A DNA stretch of 64,000 bases from Persicirhabdus sediminis (GCF_016595495.1 NZ_JAENIM010000041.1:1-64000), one strand, 5' to 3'; shown: positions 17,917 to 27,427, counted from the stretch's first letter. Notes: generated by a model not told the origin, from the letters alone. Made by a program: numbers and translations.

Positions 17917-18765
17917 TTAGCTGTTAGCAGCTGGGCGGTCGAGTGCCCAGCGCAGCAGGCTTTCAGATTCTTTCCAAATGGTAGATGAGGTGGCGCCGAG
18001 GACGACGACGATGACGGCGCGACCATTTTTCTCACCGGAGGAAACGAGGCAGCGGCCTGATGCATTGGTGGTGCCTGTTTTCATGCCGTTGCAGTAGGAG
18101 ATGCTTTTCAGCAGTCGGTTGGTATTGGTGAGGTAGCGGCGGCTGCCGTTGGAGAAATTGAAGTAGTAGGCTTTGGTGCCAACGATGCGACGGATGGTTG
18201 GGTTGCGGTAGCATTCGCGCCCTAGGATAGCCATGTCACGCGCGGTGGAGTATTGGCCAGTGGCGGTGAGGCCATGTGGGTTGAGGAAATTGGAGCTCAT
18301 CATGCCGATGCTGCGCGCTTTGCGGTTCATCACATCGGCAAAGGCATTTTCGCTGCCGGCGACGTCACGAGCGAGTGCGCGGGCGACGTCGTTGCCGCTC
18401 TTGACGAGCAGGGCGCCAACGAGGTGGCGGCGGGTGTATTTTTGTCCTGGCTGGATGCCGAGTTTGGTAGGCACTACCCAGGTATCACTTTTCTGGATGG
18501 TAAATGTGCGCTGCAGGTCACCGGCGTCGAGCACGCAGAGAGCGGTGAGGAGTTTTTGGGTACTGGCGACGTGGCGTTTGGTGGTGGAGTTTTTCTCGTA
18601 GAGCACGCGTCCGGTTTGGTAGTCGACGACGATGGCGGCAGGAGCTGAGATTCTCGGCGCGGCTTTTTGCGGCAGCGCGGCGATGCGGATGGGCTTATTA
18701 GATTGCGCACTAGCCATCATGATGGAGCTAGCGAGTAGGCAGCAGAGCAGGCGGAGAATAGTCAT
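17917..18765 (-). CDS. dacA: D-alanyl-D-alanine carboxypeptidase (peptidase S11)
   Basis: A 282-residue secreted penicillin-binding protein that trims terminal D-Ala from peptidoglycan stem peptides. A signal peptide (~1-20) is followed by the three S11 active-site motifs: SxxK as STQK (Ser68, Lys71), SGN (Ser123-Asn125) and KTG (Lys229-Gly231). The usual C-terminal beta domain of PBP5 is missing; the protein ends soon after the catalytic fold, as in short DacA/DacD forms. The ATG at 18765 directly precedes the signal peptide; a longer frame to 18873 would overlap the next gene upstream. bioF follows 5 bp downstream. Confidence 0.9.
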   Translation of the reverse strand: MTILRLLCCLLASSIMMASAQSNKPIRIAALPQKAAPRISAPAAIVVDYQTGRVLYEKNSTTKRHVASTQKLLTALCVLDAGDLQRTFTIQKSDTWVVPTKLGIQPGQKYTRRHLVGALLVKSGNDVARALARDVAGSENAFADVMNRKARSIGMMSSNFLNPHGLTATGQYSTARDMAILGRECYRNPTIRRIVGTKAYYFNFSNGSRRYLTNTNRLLKSISYCNGMKTGTTNASGRCLVSSGEKNGRAVIVVVLGATSSTIWKESESLLRWALDRPAANS

Positions 18766-18802
18766 GAATGTGAAATTGGGTGGGATTGAGAAAGGGTGAA
18801 AG

Positions 18803-19177
18803 TTAGCGGCGGAACATGTTAGCGTAGGACATGACAATGCTCCGCAGAATGAGATAGGCAAATAAAATAACAAGTAGCGGCAGCAGCAAGACTAAAAACA
18901 GCACAACTCCAACAAAGATAATGAGGCCGCTGAATTTTGATTTTTTAATTTTGAGGAATTGCTCAAAACATTTCAGCCAGAAGTTGGATTTCCAGGTGAT
19001 CCCTGGGATAGATTGGCTGCTTTGTTTGGATTTGCGACGGCTGGCGCCTGCGCTGGCGTCGTTGAGGTTGTCATCGAACTGAGAGGTCGACGCATCGGCG
19101 CTCTTTTCTGCAGGATCATCCGCTGGGCTAGGTGGGATGATCTCGTCGATTTCAATGGTCTTGCTTTCCGGCATCAC
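18803..19177 (-). CDS. Small C-terminally membrane-anchored protein
   Basis: A 124-residue protein of unknown function. Residues 1-55 are acidic and Ser/Asp/Ala-rich, probably disordered and cytoplasmic. A basic stretch KIKKSKFSG precedes one long hydrophobic segment (~83-113, possibly two helices), and the C-terminus is basic. It lies 37 bp upstream of the DD-carboxypeptidase gene on the same strand, so it may be first in that operon. A second ATG directly follows the first. No family was recognised. Confidence 0.55.
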   Translation of the reverse strand: MMPESKTIEIDEIIPPSPADDPAEKSADASTSQFDDNLNDASAGASRRKSKQSSQSIPGITWKSNFWLKCFEQFLKIKKSKFSGLIIFVGVVLFLVLLLPLLVILFAYLILRSIVMSYANMFRR

Positions 19178-19249
19178 GTGGGCAGTTTACGATTCTTCAG
19201 CTGAGGTGCAATTGAGCAGGTACAGGTATTTTTAAAACGGGGGTATGGG

Positions 19250-19287
19250 GTAGAAAATGGCCTGTGAGAAGGGATTCCCACAGGCCA
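19250..19287 (-). terminator. Rho-independent terminator downstream of rng
   Basis: On the minus strand, TGGCCTGTG pairs with CACAGGCCA around a 12-nt loop, followed by ATTTTCTA. It sits 14 bp past the rng stop codon. Confidence 0.65.
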
Positions 19288-19300
19288 TGGATGAAGTGGT

Positions 19301-20881
19301 TTACGCTTGCACGAGAGTTTTTTCGGTCTCGGCGTCGATGATGGCGTAGCGCTCGCGGTGGAGAGCTGGATCTGAGCGGAAGATCAGGCGGCCTTTGTGC
19401 TGGCGCTCGATTTCCATGAGCAGAGGAGCATCTTCTTTTTTGAAGCGGTTGAGGACCTCGCCATTGACGACGATGATGATGTCGCCGGTGAGGTTTTCGT
19501 TGCGCTGGATCACGGTATTGAGAGCACGCTGGATTTCCACACTCATGGTGAATGGAGTCTTCACGCGGCCGCGGCCTTGGCAATATGGACATGGCTCGAG
19601 CATGGAGTCGCGCAGGCTTTCGTTGAGGCGCTGGCGAGTCATTTCCATCAGGCCAATGGAGGAAATCTGCAGGACTTGAGTTTTTGCTTTGTCACGCTTG
19701 AGGCGCTCACGCATGGCGCGGTAAACGGCTTGCTGGTCGCGGCGGTGGCGCATGTCGATGAAGTCGACGACAACGAGTCCGCCGATGTTGCGCAGGCGCA
19801 GCTGGCGAGCCACTTCTTCAGCGGCTTCAAGGTTGGTCTGCAGGAGCATTTTGTCGACGTCTTTAGAGCCGCGGTTGCGGCCAGTGTTGACGTCTACGGC
19901 GATGAGCGCTTCGGTTTCATCAATCACCAAGTAGCCGCCACATGGCAGCCACACTTGGCGGTGGAAGGCGTCGTCGATTTGCTTCTGGATGCCAATTTTC
20001 TCAAAGATAGACCGGCGAGCTGGGTAGTGGTGGATGCGGCGTTTGGCGCGGCGTGAGATACGCCCAGCGATGTCGCGCATTTTTTCTGTGGTTTCAGGAT
20101 CATCACAGAAGATGTTGTCGACGTTGTCGGTGAGGAAATCACGCGCGGTGCGCTCGATCAGCCCGGGCTCGCGGAAACAACATACTGGAGCTGGCTTGCT
20201 GTCGCGGTTGGTGGCTACTTCTTCCCACTGCTCGAGCAGCATGGCGAGGTCGCGCACAAAGTGGCGGGCGCGCTGGCCCTGGGCCACGGTGCGCATGATG
20301 ATGCCCATGCCTTCTGGTACTTGCAGCTTCTGCATGATGCGGCGCAGGCGCTGGCGTTCTTTTGGGTCGTCAACTTTACGTGAGATACCAAATTGCTCAG
20401 AAAATGGCATGAGCACGAGGTAGCGGCCAGCGAGTGAGACGTTGGTGGTGACGCGTGGGCCTTTGTTGCCAATGGCACCTTTGGACACCTGGATCATGAT
20501 TTCTGATCCTTCTGGGTAGATATTTGGAATATCCTTAGAGGTGATGCGCTTTTGTTGTTTTTTCTGGCCGCGCTCGATCTCTTCGAGGTCGCCGTCTAGA
20601 GCTGCAGGAATGGCATCCCAGAAGTGAAGGAAGGCGTTTTTGTCTAGGCCGATGTCAACGAACATGGCTTTGAGGCCGGGCTCGATGTTTTTCACGGTGC
20701 CTTTGAAGATGCCGCCAACGATGTTTTCGTCACCTTCGCGTTCGACGTTATATTCTTCTACGGAACCGTCTTCGACTAATGCGATACGACGTTCCAGCTT
20801 CTCAGCATTGACAACAATGCTTACACCTTTGTCGGGGCTGGGTGTGCCGACCCCTAAGGCTTTTTTAATGCGTTGAATCAT
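19301..20881 (-). CDS. rng: Ribonuclease E/G family endoribonuclease
   Basis: A 526-residue RNase G-type enzyme that cleaves single-stranded RNA 5' of AU-rich sites in mRNA decay and rRNA maturation. Visible features: the N-terminal RNase E/G start (NAEKLERRIALVEDG), an S1 domain (GTVKNIEPGLKAMFVDIG) interrupted by a ~35-residue charged insert, the catalytic domain (LIAVDVNTGRNRG, with conserved Asp; VVVDFIDMRH), and the zinc-link CPYCQGRG. It lacks the long C-terminal scaffold of RNase E, hence rng. It follows the mre/mrdA operon on the same strand, with a 136-bp gap that is AT-rich and could hold its own promoter. mre genes and rng are also neighbours in E. coli. Confidence 0.9.
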   Translation of the reverse strand: MIQRIKKALGVGTPSPDKGVSIVVNAEKLERRIALVEDGSVEEYNVEREGDENIVGGIFKGTVKNIEPGLKAMFVDIGLDKNAFLHFWDAIPAALDGDLEEIERGQKKQQKRITSKDIPNIYPEGSEIMIQVSKGAIGNKGPRVTTNVSLAGRYLVLMPFSEQFGISRKVDDPKERQRLRRIMQKLQVPEGMGIIMRTVAQGQRARHFVRDLAMLLEQWEEVATNRDSKPAPVCCFREPGLIERTARDFLTDNVDNIFCDDPETTEKMRDIAGRISRRAKRRIHHYPARRSIFEKIGIQKQIDDAFHRQVWLPCGGYLVIDETEALIAVDVNTGRNRGSKDVDKMLLQTNLEAAEEVARQLRLRNIGGLVVVDFIDMRHRRDQQAVYRAMRERLKRDKAKTQVLQISSIGLMEMTRQRLNESLRDSMLEPCPYCQGRGRVKTPFTMSVEIQRALNTVIQRNENLTGDIIIVVNGEVLNRFKKEDAPLLMEIERQHKGRLIFRSDPALHRERYAIIDAETEKTLVQA

Positions 20882-21017
20882 AGTATTGGGTAAAAAATTG
20901 GGTAATAAAAATGGGTAGGTTTGAGATAAATAATACAGTTGTGTTTAGAAAGTTTTGGCGGGATTGATTATGGATAAATGGTTCATAGGGAGGGTGAGTC
21001 TAGTTTATAATGAGAAA

Positions 21018-23132
21018 TTATTCATCGATGGTGATGGCGCGAGGTGGTCTTGACCCCTCTTGATCGGCCTCGATGGTGATAGTGGGGCTAGGTACTTGGG
21101 GTAGCTCGGCTTCTGGAAGCGGTGAGAATGCGAGCTCGTTGATTTCGTCGCCAGTTTCACCTTCTACAGGGATGCCGGCTTTGTTGTATTCTTCTGGAAG
21201 TTCAATTTCTGGGATCACCTCGTAGTGGCCGTAGTATTCAGCCATCTCTGTGAGCGGCAGCTTGTAGCCTTCTTCCATGGCAAATAATCCACGGTAGATG
21301 AGGTGGACGAGTGGGCCAGCTACGGCGCCACCAGCTGAGCCGCGCTGCACGGCGACAACGACGACGTAGCGTGGGTTTTCAAATGGTGCGTATGAGGCTG
21401 TCCAGGCAACGTGGTGGCCGGTTTCGCCGAGGTCAGATGTTTGTGCGGTGCCGGTTTTGGCAGCGGCTTCGATGCCGATGTCTTTGAGGGAAACGCGGCG
21501 AGCTGTGCCGCCGACTTTGTTGACGGCTGCCCACATGCCATCTTGGATGGTTTTGAGTTCTTCTTGGCTGACGCCTTTAGCCAGCAGGCTGTATTTGAGT
21601 TTGGGCTCGTCGGCGATGATCTTTTCACCTGCTTGGTTGGTGACTTCTTTGACGATGCGCGGCTGGTAGAATCTGCCACCATTGGCGATGGCGGAGATGA
21701 TTTGGGCTACTTGTAGTGGCGTGGATGAGCTATCGGTCTGGCCGATGGAGAGCATGCCTGTGAGCGCGGGTGTCATGGAGGCGCCGCGGCGGATTTGTCT
21801 TCTCCATGTGCGGTTGCCCGGCAGGATGCCTGTGTCTTCGTTGGGCAGTTCGATGCCGGTTTTTTTACCTAGCCCGAGGTCTTCAAACCCTTGCACCATT
21901 TTGGCGGTGCCTAGGTAGTTGGCCACGTTCATGAAAAAGACGTTGCACGAGCGCTGGATGGATTCTTCCAGCCCGAGGCTGCCGTGGCCCCAGGTTTTCC
22001 AGCAGCGGATTTTGACGCGACCGTATTGCACGTATCCGGGGCAGTTTTCGTGTGTATGGGCGATGTCGTGCTGGGCGGCGACAAGCGCGGTAGGCAGCTT
22101 CCAGGTAGATCCTGGGGTGAGTCCAGAGATGGCGCGGTTGGCAAAGGGAGCTGATTTATTGAGCCGGTAGAGGTCGAAGGTATCTTGATCGATACTGGGA
22201 ATGAAATGTGATGGCGTGTAGTCTGGTACGGATGCCATGGCGAGCACTTCGCCGGTATTTGGATCCATGACCACAGCGGCGGCGCGGCCAGCGCGGCGCA
22301 GAGTTTTTTCCACTAGCTGCTGGATGTGGCTATCGATGGCTAGGGTGACTTCGGCTCCCAGCCCAGGGCGCTGGTAATCTTCGAGTTTGAGAATGTGACC
22401 TTTTTCGTTTTTCAGCAGGGTTTTGATGCCGGGTGCGCCTTGCAGGTATTCGTCCATGCTGGCTTCGATGCCAGCGACACCGTGGCTATCGCCAGTGTAG
22501 TGCTGGTATTCGCGCTGATCAGCTGGGCTGATGTCTCCTTTTTCCCACTGCTTGGTGTACCCCAAGACGTGTGAGGCGGTGGCGCCGTACGGGTAGTGGC
22601 GGCGCGGGCTGACACGTACCGAGACGCCGGGAAACTCGAGGTTGTGCTCGGCGAAGTAGGCAAATTCGTCGTAGCTGAGGTCGTTGCGGAAAACAAAAGG
22701 AACCAGCCCGGCGTGGGTGATGTAGTGGGTATTGAGTGCGCGGGCGTTGTAGTTGCCGTCCAAATTATGGCTGGCAAGTTTTGGTCGCACCCACTCGTTG
22801 ATGATGGTGCTCATCAATGGCAGCTCGCTCGCTTCGTCTTTGCGATCATTTTCCAGCAAGTAATCGCGGTAGTCGTCGCGAATGGCCTTGAGGTCAAAAA
22901 CCACTTCGTAGTTGCGCAGGTTGTCGATGAGTACTTTGCCGTGGCGATCAGTGATCAGTCCGCGGATGCCTGGCTCACGTACTTTGATGGTGAAGTTGGT
23001 AGGTACTTGCTCGACAAACTCGACGCGGCGGTCGATCTGGAACTCGTAGAGACGCAGCAACAAGGTAGCGCAACCGACCAAAATGAGGGCGGTGAAGGCA
23101 TAGAGTCGCAGTCTGTAGCGAGGTTGCTTCAT
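21018..23132 (-). CDS. mrdA: Penicillin-binding protein 2 (elongasome transpeptidase)
   Basis: A 704-residue class B PBP that cross-links peptidoglycan during lateral wall growth. There is one N-terminal membrane helix (~9-25), a pedestal domain, then the transpeptidase domain with SxxK as STWK (near residue 344), SxN as SCN and KTGTAQ (near 560). A C-terminal extension of ~90 residues, acidic and Pro-rich, follows the fold. The start overlaps the end of mreD by 4 bp, giving translational coupling. Placement after mreBCD argues for PBP2 rather than FtsI. RodA is not in the window. Confidence 0.92.
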   Translation of the reverse strand: MKQPRYRLRLYAFTALILVGCATLLLRLYEFQIDRRVEFVEQVPTNFTIKVREPGIRGLITDRHGKVLIDNLRNYEVVFDLKAIRDDYRDYLLENDRKDEASELPLMSTIINEWVRPKLASHNLDGNYNARALNTHYITHAGLVPFVFRNDLSYDEFAYFAEHNLEFPGVSVRVSPRRHYPYGATASHVLGYTKQWEKGDISPADQREYQHYTGDSHGVAGIEASMDEYLQGAPGIKTLLKNEKGHILKLEDYQRPGLGAEVTLAIDSHIQQLVEKTLRRAGRAAAVVMDPNTGEVLAMASVPDYTPSHFIPSIDQDTFDLYRLNKSAPFANRAISGLTPGSTWKLPTALVAAQHDIAHTHENCPGYVQYGRVKIRCWKTWGHGSLGLEESIQRSCNVFFMNVANYLGTAKMVQGFEDLGLGKKTGIELPNEDTGILPGNRTWRRQIRRGASMTPALTGMLSIGQTDSSSTPLQVAQIISAIANGGRFYQPRIVKEVTNQAGEKIIADEPKLKYSLLAKGVSQEELKTIQDGMWAAVNKVGGTARRVSLKDIGIEAAAKTGTAQTSDLGETGHHVAWTASYAPFENPRYVVVVAVQRGSAGGAVAGPLVHLIYRGLFAMEEGYKLPLTEMAEYYGHYEVIPEIELPEEYNKAGIPVEGETGDEINELAFSPLPEAELPQVPSPTITIEADQEGSRPPRAITIDE

Positions 23133-23728
23133 AGGTGCTTAGGCGTGATGTAGCGGCTGGTCCAAACGTACCCTTGGTACTTGATCTGGTGGCCAAAGCG
23201 TTTGGCTAGCGCGAGTAGAAGAAGGAAAATGAGTGGCGAAATGAGCATGCAAAGTATCGCCGAATAGGAGATCTTTTTCAGCACCTCAATAGGGAAGATG
23301 AGCTCGCCACGGATGAAGGTGAGTAGTAGGTATTCTGCCCACAGATAGAGGAAAATAGCGATGCCGCTGAGCAGCGTGGAGACTTGCCATTTGCCCATGC
23401 GGAAGAGCGGCTGAATACCGTGCATCAACATGCCCATGGCGCCGTACAGAAAGATGCTGTAGCCAAAGCGCAAAACTTCAGCTGGCTGGGTGTATACACT
23501 TTCGTCGCCGCCAGCTGAGGCGAGCGCGTTCTGCGCGTCCCAGATGAAACCGCAGAAGAAGGCTAAGGCTAACATTGGTGCAATGTCCAAGGTCACTGCC
23601 GCACAGAGGAAAACCAGCGGCAAAATCATGATGCGCGCGTCACTCCAGCTGGCAAACTCTGGGCTAAAGAGCTGCAGCACGCTGGCGATGAGTGTCAGTA
23701 TGAATATGCTGATGAGGTAGCGGATCAC
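23129..23728 (-). CDS. mreD: Rod shape-determining protein MreD
   Basis: A 199-residue inner-membrane protein with five or six hydrophobic helices (e.g. residues 4-20, 33-50, 90-110, 120-140, 160-180). MreD sequences diverge strongly, so the call rests mostly on size, topology and position: it starts 6 bp after mreC and overlaps mrdA by 4 bp in an mreB-mreC-mreD-mrdA order. The final residues YITPKHL continue past the last helix. It should be part of the elongasome with MreC, RodA and PBP2. Confidence 0.82.
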   Translation of the reverse strand: MIRYLISIFILTLIASVLQLFSPEFASWSDARIMILPLVFLCAAVTLDIAPMLALAFFCGFIWDAQNALASAGGDESVYTQPAEVLRFGYSIFLYGAMGMLMHGIQPLFRMGKWQVSTLLSGIAIFLYLWAEYLLLTFIRGELIFPIEVLKKISYSAILCMLISPLIFLLLLALAKRFGHQIKYQGYVWTSRYITPKHL

Positions 23729-23734
23729 GGCGGT

Positions 23735-24538
23735 TTAGCCGTCCTGAGTCAGGACGAAGACGGTTTTTAGATTAGTAAAATCCACCGCAGGTCTGACTAG
23801 TGCTTCAGCATCGACTTCTCCTGATTCAAAAGATTCGACGGTGCCTAGAAGAATGTCTGCGGGGAAGAGTCCGCCTCGGCCGGTAGTGTAAACTTTCATA
23901 CCTGGCTCAATGGCGGCGTTCTTTGATAGGTAGCGTAGCCGGAGAGCGGTTCGCTCTCTCGATTGGCCTCGCTGCCCGCTGAGGATTCCTGCTTCCGGAG
24001 TGCCATCCACCTTAGCGGATACGTGGCAACTCTCGTCTGTTAGCAAAATGATGGTTGAGGTATCTTCAGAGAGGCGATTGACTTTGCCAATCAGGCCTGC
24101 TGCATCGAGAACGGCTTGTTGTTTGGTGAGGCCGTTCAGAGATCCTCTATCGATGACAGCTTCTTGCCACCATGTCGCCGGGTTGCGGCGGATGATATTG
24201 GCAGCCATCACGTGAAAGGGGCTATTTTCTTGGAAATCTAGTGCCCTGTGGAGATCCACATTTTGTTCTTCAAGTTTACGCAGGTGGGCAATTTCCACAC
24301 GTAACTTGGCCAATTCATCATTGGCTAGCTGAAGTTGCACATTGGTTTCTTCCGAGTGCTTTACTTCATCTAAAAAGTTTCGAGCTTTTGCGCTGGCGGC
24401 TGAACTTTGCGTAAGCAGCGGGCCAGCGAGCTCGTAATAACTAGCCTGAATCCTTTGCACAGAATGCTCCGAGCGGGTGATGGCCCAAATGGCCCCCGCT
24501 AAAAACAATAACAGAGCAATAAGATTGTGAGGCTTCAT
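23735..24538 (-). CDS. mreC: Rod shape-determining protein MreC
   Basis: A 267-residue bitopic membrane protein. An N-terminal helix (~5-21) is followed by a coiled coil (residues ~50-100, VQLQLANDELAKLRVEIAHL) and the MreC beta-barrel region with conserved positions AANIIRRNP, WWQEAVIDRGSLNGL and VLTDESCHVSAKVDGT-like strands. The ATG at 24538 is chosen because it directly precedes the membrane helix; nine extra residues would be added from 24565. It links cytoplasmic MreB to periplasmic PBP2. mreB ends 33 bp upstream. Confidence 0.9.
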   Translation of the reverse strand: MKPHNLIALLLFLAGAIWAITRSEHSVQRIQASYYELAGPLLTQSSAASAKARNFLDEVKHSEETNVQLQLANDELAKLRVEIAHLRKLEEQNVDLHRALDFQENSPFHVMAANIIRRNPATWWQEAVIDRGSLNGLTKQQAVLDAAGLIGKVNRLSEDTSTIILLTDESCHVSAKVDGTPEAGILSGQRGQSRERTALRLRYLSKNAAIEPGMKVYTTGRGGLFPADILLGTVESFESGEVDAEALVRPAVDFTNLKTVFVLTQDG

Positions 24539-24571
24539 AGCTGGGTGAGAGCAGTAGTCGTGCAAACTACT

Positions 24572-25597
24572 CTATTCGCTATCGGCAATGCGATGCAAAA
24601 GTTCCATTTCCTGCAATGCTATACCGGTGCCTTCAGCCACGGCACTGAGTGGATCTTCAGCCACATTGATTGGCAGGCCAGTCTCCTGGTGAAGAAGTTT
24701 GTCTAAGCCGCGGAGAAGCGCGCCGCCACCTGCGAGCGTGATGCCGCGGTCAACGAGGTCACTTGCCAGCTCCGGCGGGCAATGTTCCAGCGTGGTGCGC
24801 ACGCCGTCGACGATAGCAGAAAGTGTATCAGACATGGCAGCACGGATTTCTTCAGAGGTGATGCTGATGGTTTTTGGCAGTCCGGCGACGAGGTCGCGTC
24901 CGCTAACGTCCATGACGATTTCTTTTGGCAGAGGAGCAGCAGATCCGAGACGGATTTTGATGCTCTCAGCGGTGCGCTCACCAATCATCAAGTTGTAGCT
25001 GCGCTTCATGTGGTTGATGATGGCTTCGTCGAGTTCATCACCAGCGGTACGCACGCTGCGTGAGTAAACGATACCAGCGAGGGAAATCAGCGCCACTTCT
25101 GTGGTACCACCACCAATATCAACAATCATGCTACCAGCGGCATCGAGGACAGGAAGTCCCACACCGATGGCGGCTGCCATTGGTTCTTCGATGAGGTGTA
25201 CTTCGCCAGCGCCAGCTTGCAGGGCAGATTCGCGCACAGCACGTTTTTCTACCTCAGTGATGCCGGATGGGATGGCAATGAGAACGCGTGAGTTTGCACC
25301 GCGGCGACCTTTGCTAGCCTTTTTGATGAAGTAGCGAAGCATGGCTGCTGTCACTTCGAAATCAGCAATGACACCATCGCGCAGCGGGCGGATGGCTACA
25401 ATGTTGCCAGGCGTACGTCCGAGCATGCGCTTGGCTTCGTCACCGACGGCGAGTACTTCGTTAGTACCCGATTTCACCGCTACTACCGACGGCTCACGTA
25501 GTACGATGCCTTGGTCTTTGACGTTGACGAGTGTATTGGCGGTACCGAGGTCGATACCGATGTCATTGGACCGAAATCCGAAAAGTTTAGAAAACAT
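24572..25597 (-). CDS. mreB: Rod shape-determining protein MreB
   Basis: A 341-residue bacterial actin that organises lateral wall synthesis. The phosphate-1 loop DIGIDLGTANTLV, phosphate-2 region IVDIGGGTTEVALIS and adenosine motif ITLAGGGALLRGLD are all present, and the N-terminal MFSKLFGF is a typical membrane-binding amphipathic start. The frame is open to 25723, but the homologous protein starts at 25597. It is the first gene of mreB-mreC-mreD-mrdA. About 225 bp upstream are non-coding and probably carry the operon promoter; no strong hexamer pair was seen. Confidence 0.95.
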   Translation of the reverse strand: MFSKLFGFRSNDIGIDLGTANTLVNVKDQGIVLREPSVVAVKSGTNEVLAVGDEAKRMLGRTPGNIVAIRPLRDGVIADFEVTAAMLRYFIKKASKGRRGANSRVLIAIPSGITEVEKRAVRESALQAGAGEVHLIEEPMAAAIGVGLPVLDAAGSMIVDIGGGTTEVALISLAGIVYSRSVRTAGDELDEAIINHMKRSYNLMIGERTAESIKIRLGSAAPLPKEIVMDVSGRDLVAGLPKTISITSEEIRAAMSDTLSAIVDGVRTTLEHCPPELASDLVDRGITLAGGGALLRGLDKLLHQETGLPINVAEDPLSAVAEGTGIALQEMELLHRIADSE

Positions 25598-25824
25598 GAT
25601 TAGAAAGTCGCTTTGGATATGGAAATCAGGGGCGAGATGAATGGGGGAGACGTAGCGCAAGACGGACGGCTCAGCTGGGCAGGAATGATCCTGTGGGAGA
25701 GAGAAATTGAGGTCTCCATTCAACGCCTGAGCAGATTGCCCCTTAATCCATTACTGGTCAAGCGGCAACAATTACCTGCGGCGGGGAAATTTTCAGCTAG
25801 CTGAGAACGTGCGTTTACCACGGA

Positions 25825-26331
25825 TTAGGCATTGCCCAGAGCCAAGCGCTCGTCGCTTTCTAAGATGTCAGCCAAGTTGCTCCAACCGTCTTGGGTCTGA
25901 GCATTGAAAATGTGTAGGTAAGTGGCTACTGTAGCGCCGTCGTTTTTCTCGAGCAATTTGTCTACAGCAGTTTTGAGTTTGTCGTCATCGAGTGACTCAG
26001 GAAGTTCACCGTCCACAGCGCCTTCGCCGTTGTGCTCGATGCCGAGTGAATCGCAGAAGTCGATGAGCATGTCTTGTTTGCCCTTCATGAACCAAACTTG
26101 CAGGAGGTGCTCGCCAATCATGTCGCTGGTTTTCAGCTGGAGTGTTTTATGCATCCATGCGAACTGCTCGGCGACTGGTTTTTTCTGCACAAAAGCAGGG
26201 CGCAGTTTGCGGTTTGCTGCCAAGCTAGCCACGGCAGATTTGTAGAGCTCTCTGTCTTCGCTGCGCATCCATGTGAATAGATCTGTGGATAGTGAAGCGG
26301 GTACGTTCTGGAAAATTTGGTATGCGTTCAT
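25825..26331 (-). CDS. Conserved-looking protein of unknown function
   Basis: A 168-residue soluble, mostly helical protein with no signal peptide or membrane segment. The N-terminal half is basic and aromatic (LFTWMRSEDRELYKSAV, QFAWMHKTLQLK) and the C-terminal half is acidic (GELPESLDDDKLKTAVDKLLEK), suggesting a helical-repeat or small adaptor fold. No family was recognised. It stands upstream of mreB on the same strand with a 227-bp gap, so it is probably separately transcribed. The ATG at 26331 has no strong ribosome-binding site. Confidence 0.6.
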   Translation of the reverse strand: MNAYQIFQNVPASLSTDLFTWMRSEDRELYKSAVASLAANRKLRPAFVQKKPVAEQFAWMHKTLQLKTSDMIGEHLLQVWFMKGKQDMLIDFCDSLGIEHNGEGAVDGELPESLDDDKLKTAVDKLLEKNDGATVATYLHIFNAQTQDGWSNLADILESDERLALGNA

Positions 26332-26677
26332 AACTAGAAAAATAGTGGTAAATATTAACTACTGATTTGCTGGTGGCAGTGAAGCAATTTACGGCTAACT
26401 TGCAAGCTTTTCATCACTTCTAGAGGGAGGAATTTTCCATCAAACGGGCAATCTTTATCCGAACGGGTGTTTCCTGCTGATGTATTTGCTGGCATATTGG
26501 CTAAAGGTTTACGCCATGTGCCTTTCCGCTGGTACGGGCACGTCTGCGAATGATTATTTTTGCCAGCAAAGTGAATTTGCAAAATCAAACTATTGTCAGG
26601 GGAAGCTTGCAATGCTGCTTTCGTTATTGCTAAATCCTCGTAGATGCGCAGTATTAAAGAAAGAAAAGGATACGTAT
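26332..26677. other. Intergenic region between divergent genes
   Basis: About 346 bp separating the divergent genes at 26331 and 26678. Open frames cross it on both strands, but none begins with a ribosome-binding site or codes for a recognisable protein. It most likely holds the two promoters. Confidence 0.45.
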
Positions 26678-27427
26678 ATGTCTGATGTTACTCCACTCCA
26701 ACAAGAGATAGAAGATCTCGTAGCCAAAGTTATGGCTGAACCAGATAATTGGCCACAGCGTCGTGAAGCTGCGCTTGGGTTGTCTGAGCTAAAACGATTT
26801 GAGGAAGCCGCCGATTTGGTGTGGAGCGCACCAGAAGTACCGTCGACAGATGATGACATTGTATTCACATGTTGCATGCTTGCGCAGGCACCTAGCCGCA
26901 ACTCTCGCTGCATCCGTCTGATCCAAGCGGTACTCGAGCAAAACAAAGGCAAACCAACCAAGAATATGGCGATTGCCGGAGCCATGATGAAATATGGCAT
27001 GCTCATGCAAGCTGCCCGATTCTATGGCATCGCTCTGCAAGAAGATGAAGGATTAGTGAATCCTGAACTAGAGAAATTTTTCCTCTGGCTGCGCCCAACT
27101 AACCAGCTGAAACGCAAAGGTTCAGTGGCTGATCCTGTGCCGTCAGATCCAAATACACCGCCGCTCATGGGCTCATCTGTGCGTACCTCTACAGGCAAGA
27201 GCACGCTCAAGCCATTAGCGCCAAAGCAGACCGCGCCGATTCCTTTGATTCGTCCAGCTACTCCTAAGCCGGCAACGACTCCTCAGCCAATGGCTAGACC
27301 GACCACGGCATCAACACCAATTCCAATCGCTCAAAAACCGGCTCCTCCTGCGCAGCCTGCTGTGGCTGAAAAACACAAACCGGTTAAAATTAAGCCACCA
27401 GTAAAGTTGGCGCCGCCAACTAAATAA
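26678..27427 (+). CDS. Helical-repeat protein with Pro-rich tail, unknown function
   Basis: A 249-residue protein. The first ~130 residues are helix-pair, TPR-like (WPQRREAALGLSELKRFEEAADL, MQAARFYGIALQEDEGLVN). From about residue 150 the chain is Pro/Ala/Thr/Lys-rich with many PxP steps (IRPATPKPATTPQPMARP) and is surely disordered. The start at 26678 is supported by AAAGGA at 26665-26670; the frame remains open to 26480 but without leader-like features. A strong terminator follows at 27467. It may be a scaffold protein. It precedes the pseudokinase genes but is separated from them by that terminator. Confidence 0.65.
   Translation: MSDVTPLQQEIEDLVAKVMAEPDNWPQRREAALGLSELKRFEEAADLVWSAPEVPSTDDDIVFTCCMLAQAPSRNSRCIRLIQAVLEQNKGKPTKNMAIAGAMMKYGMLMQAARFYGIALQEDEGLVNPELEKFFLWLRPTNQLKRKGSVADPVPSDPNTPPLMGSSVRTSTGKSTLKPLAPKQTAPIPLIRPATPKPATTPQPMARPTTASTPIPIAQKPAPPAQPAVAEKHKPVKIKPPVKLAPPTK

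Noticed and set aside
19397..20056. 219-codon open frame antisense to rng
   Set aside because: It lies inside the well-supported rng gene, has no recognisable protein pattern and no ribosome-binding site; other long antisense frames (44047-44778, 18253-18648) were rejected for the same reason.
26355..26612. 85-codon minus-strand frame in the 26.3-26.7 kb intergenic region
   Set aside because: Low-complexity composition, no leader or motif, and it would occupy the promoter region of two divergent genes.
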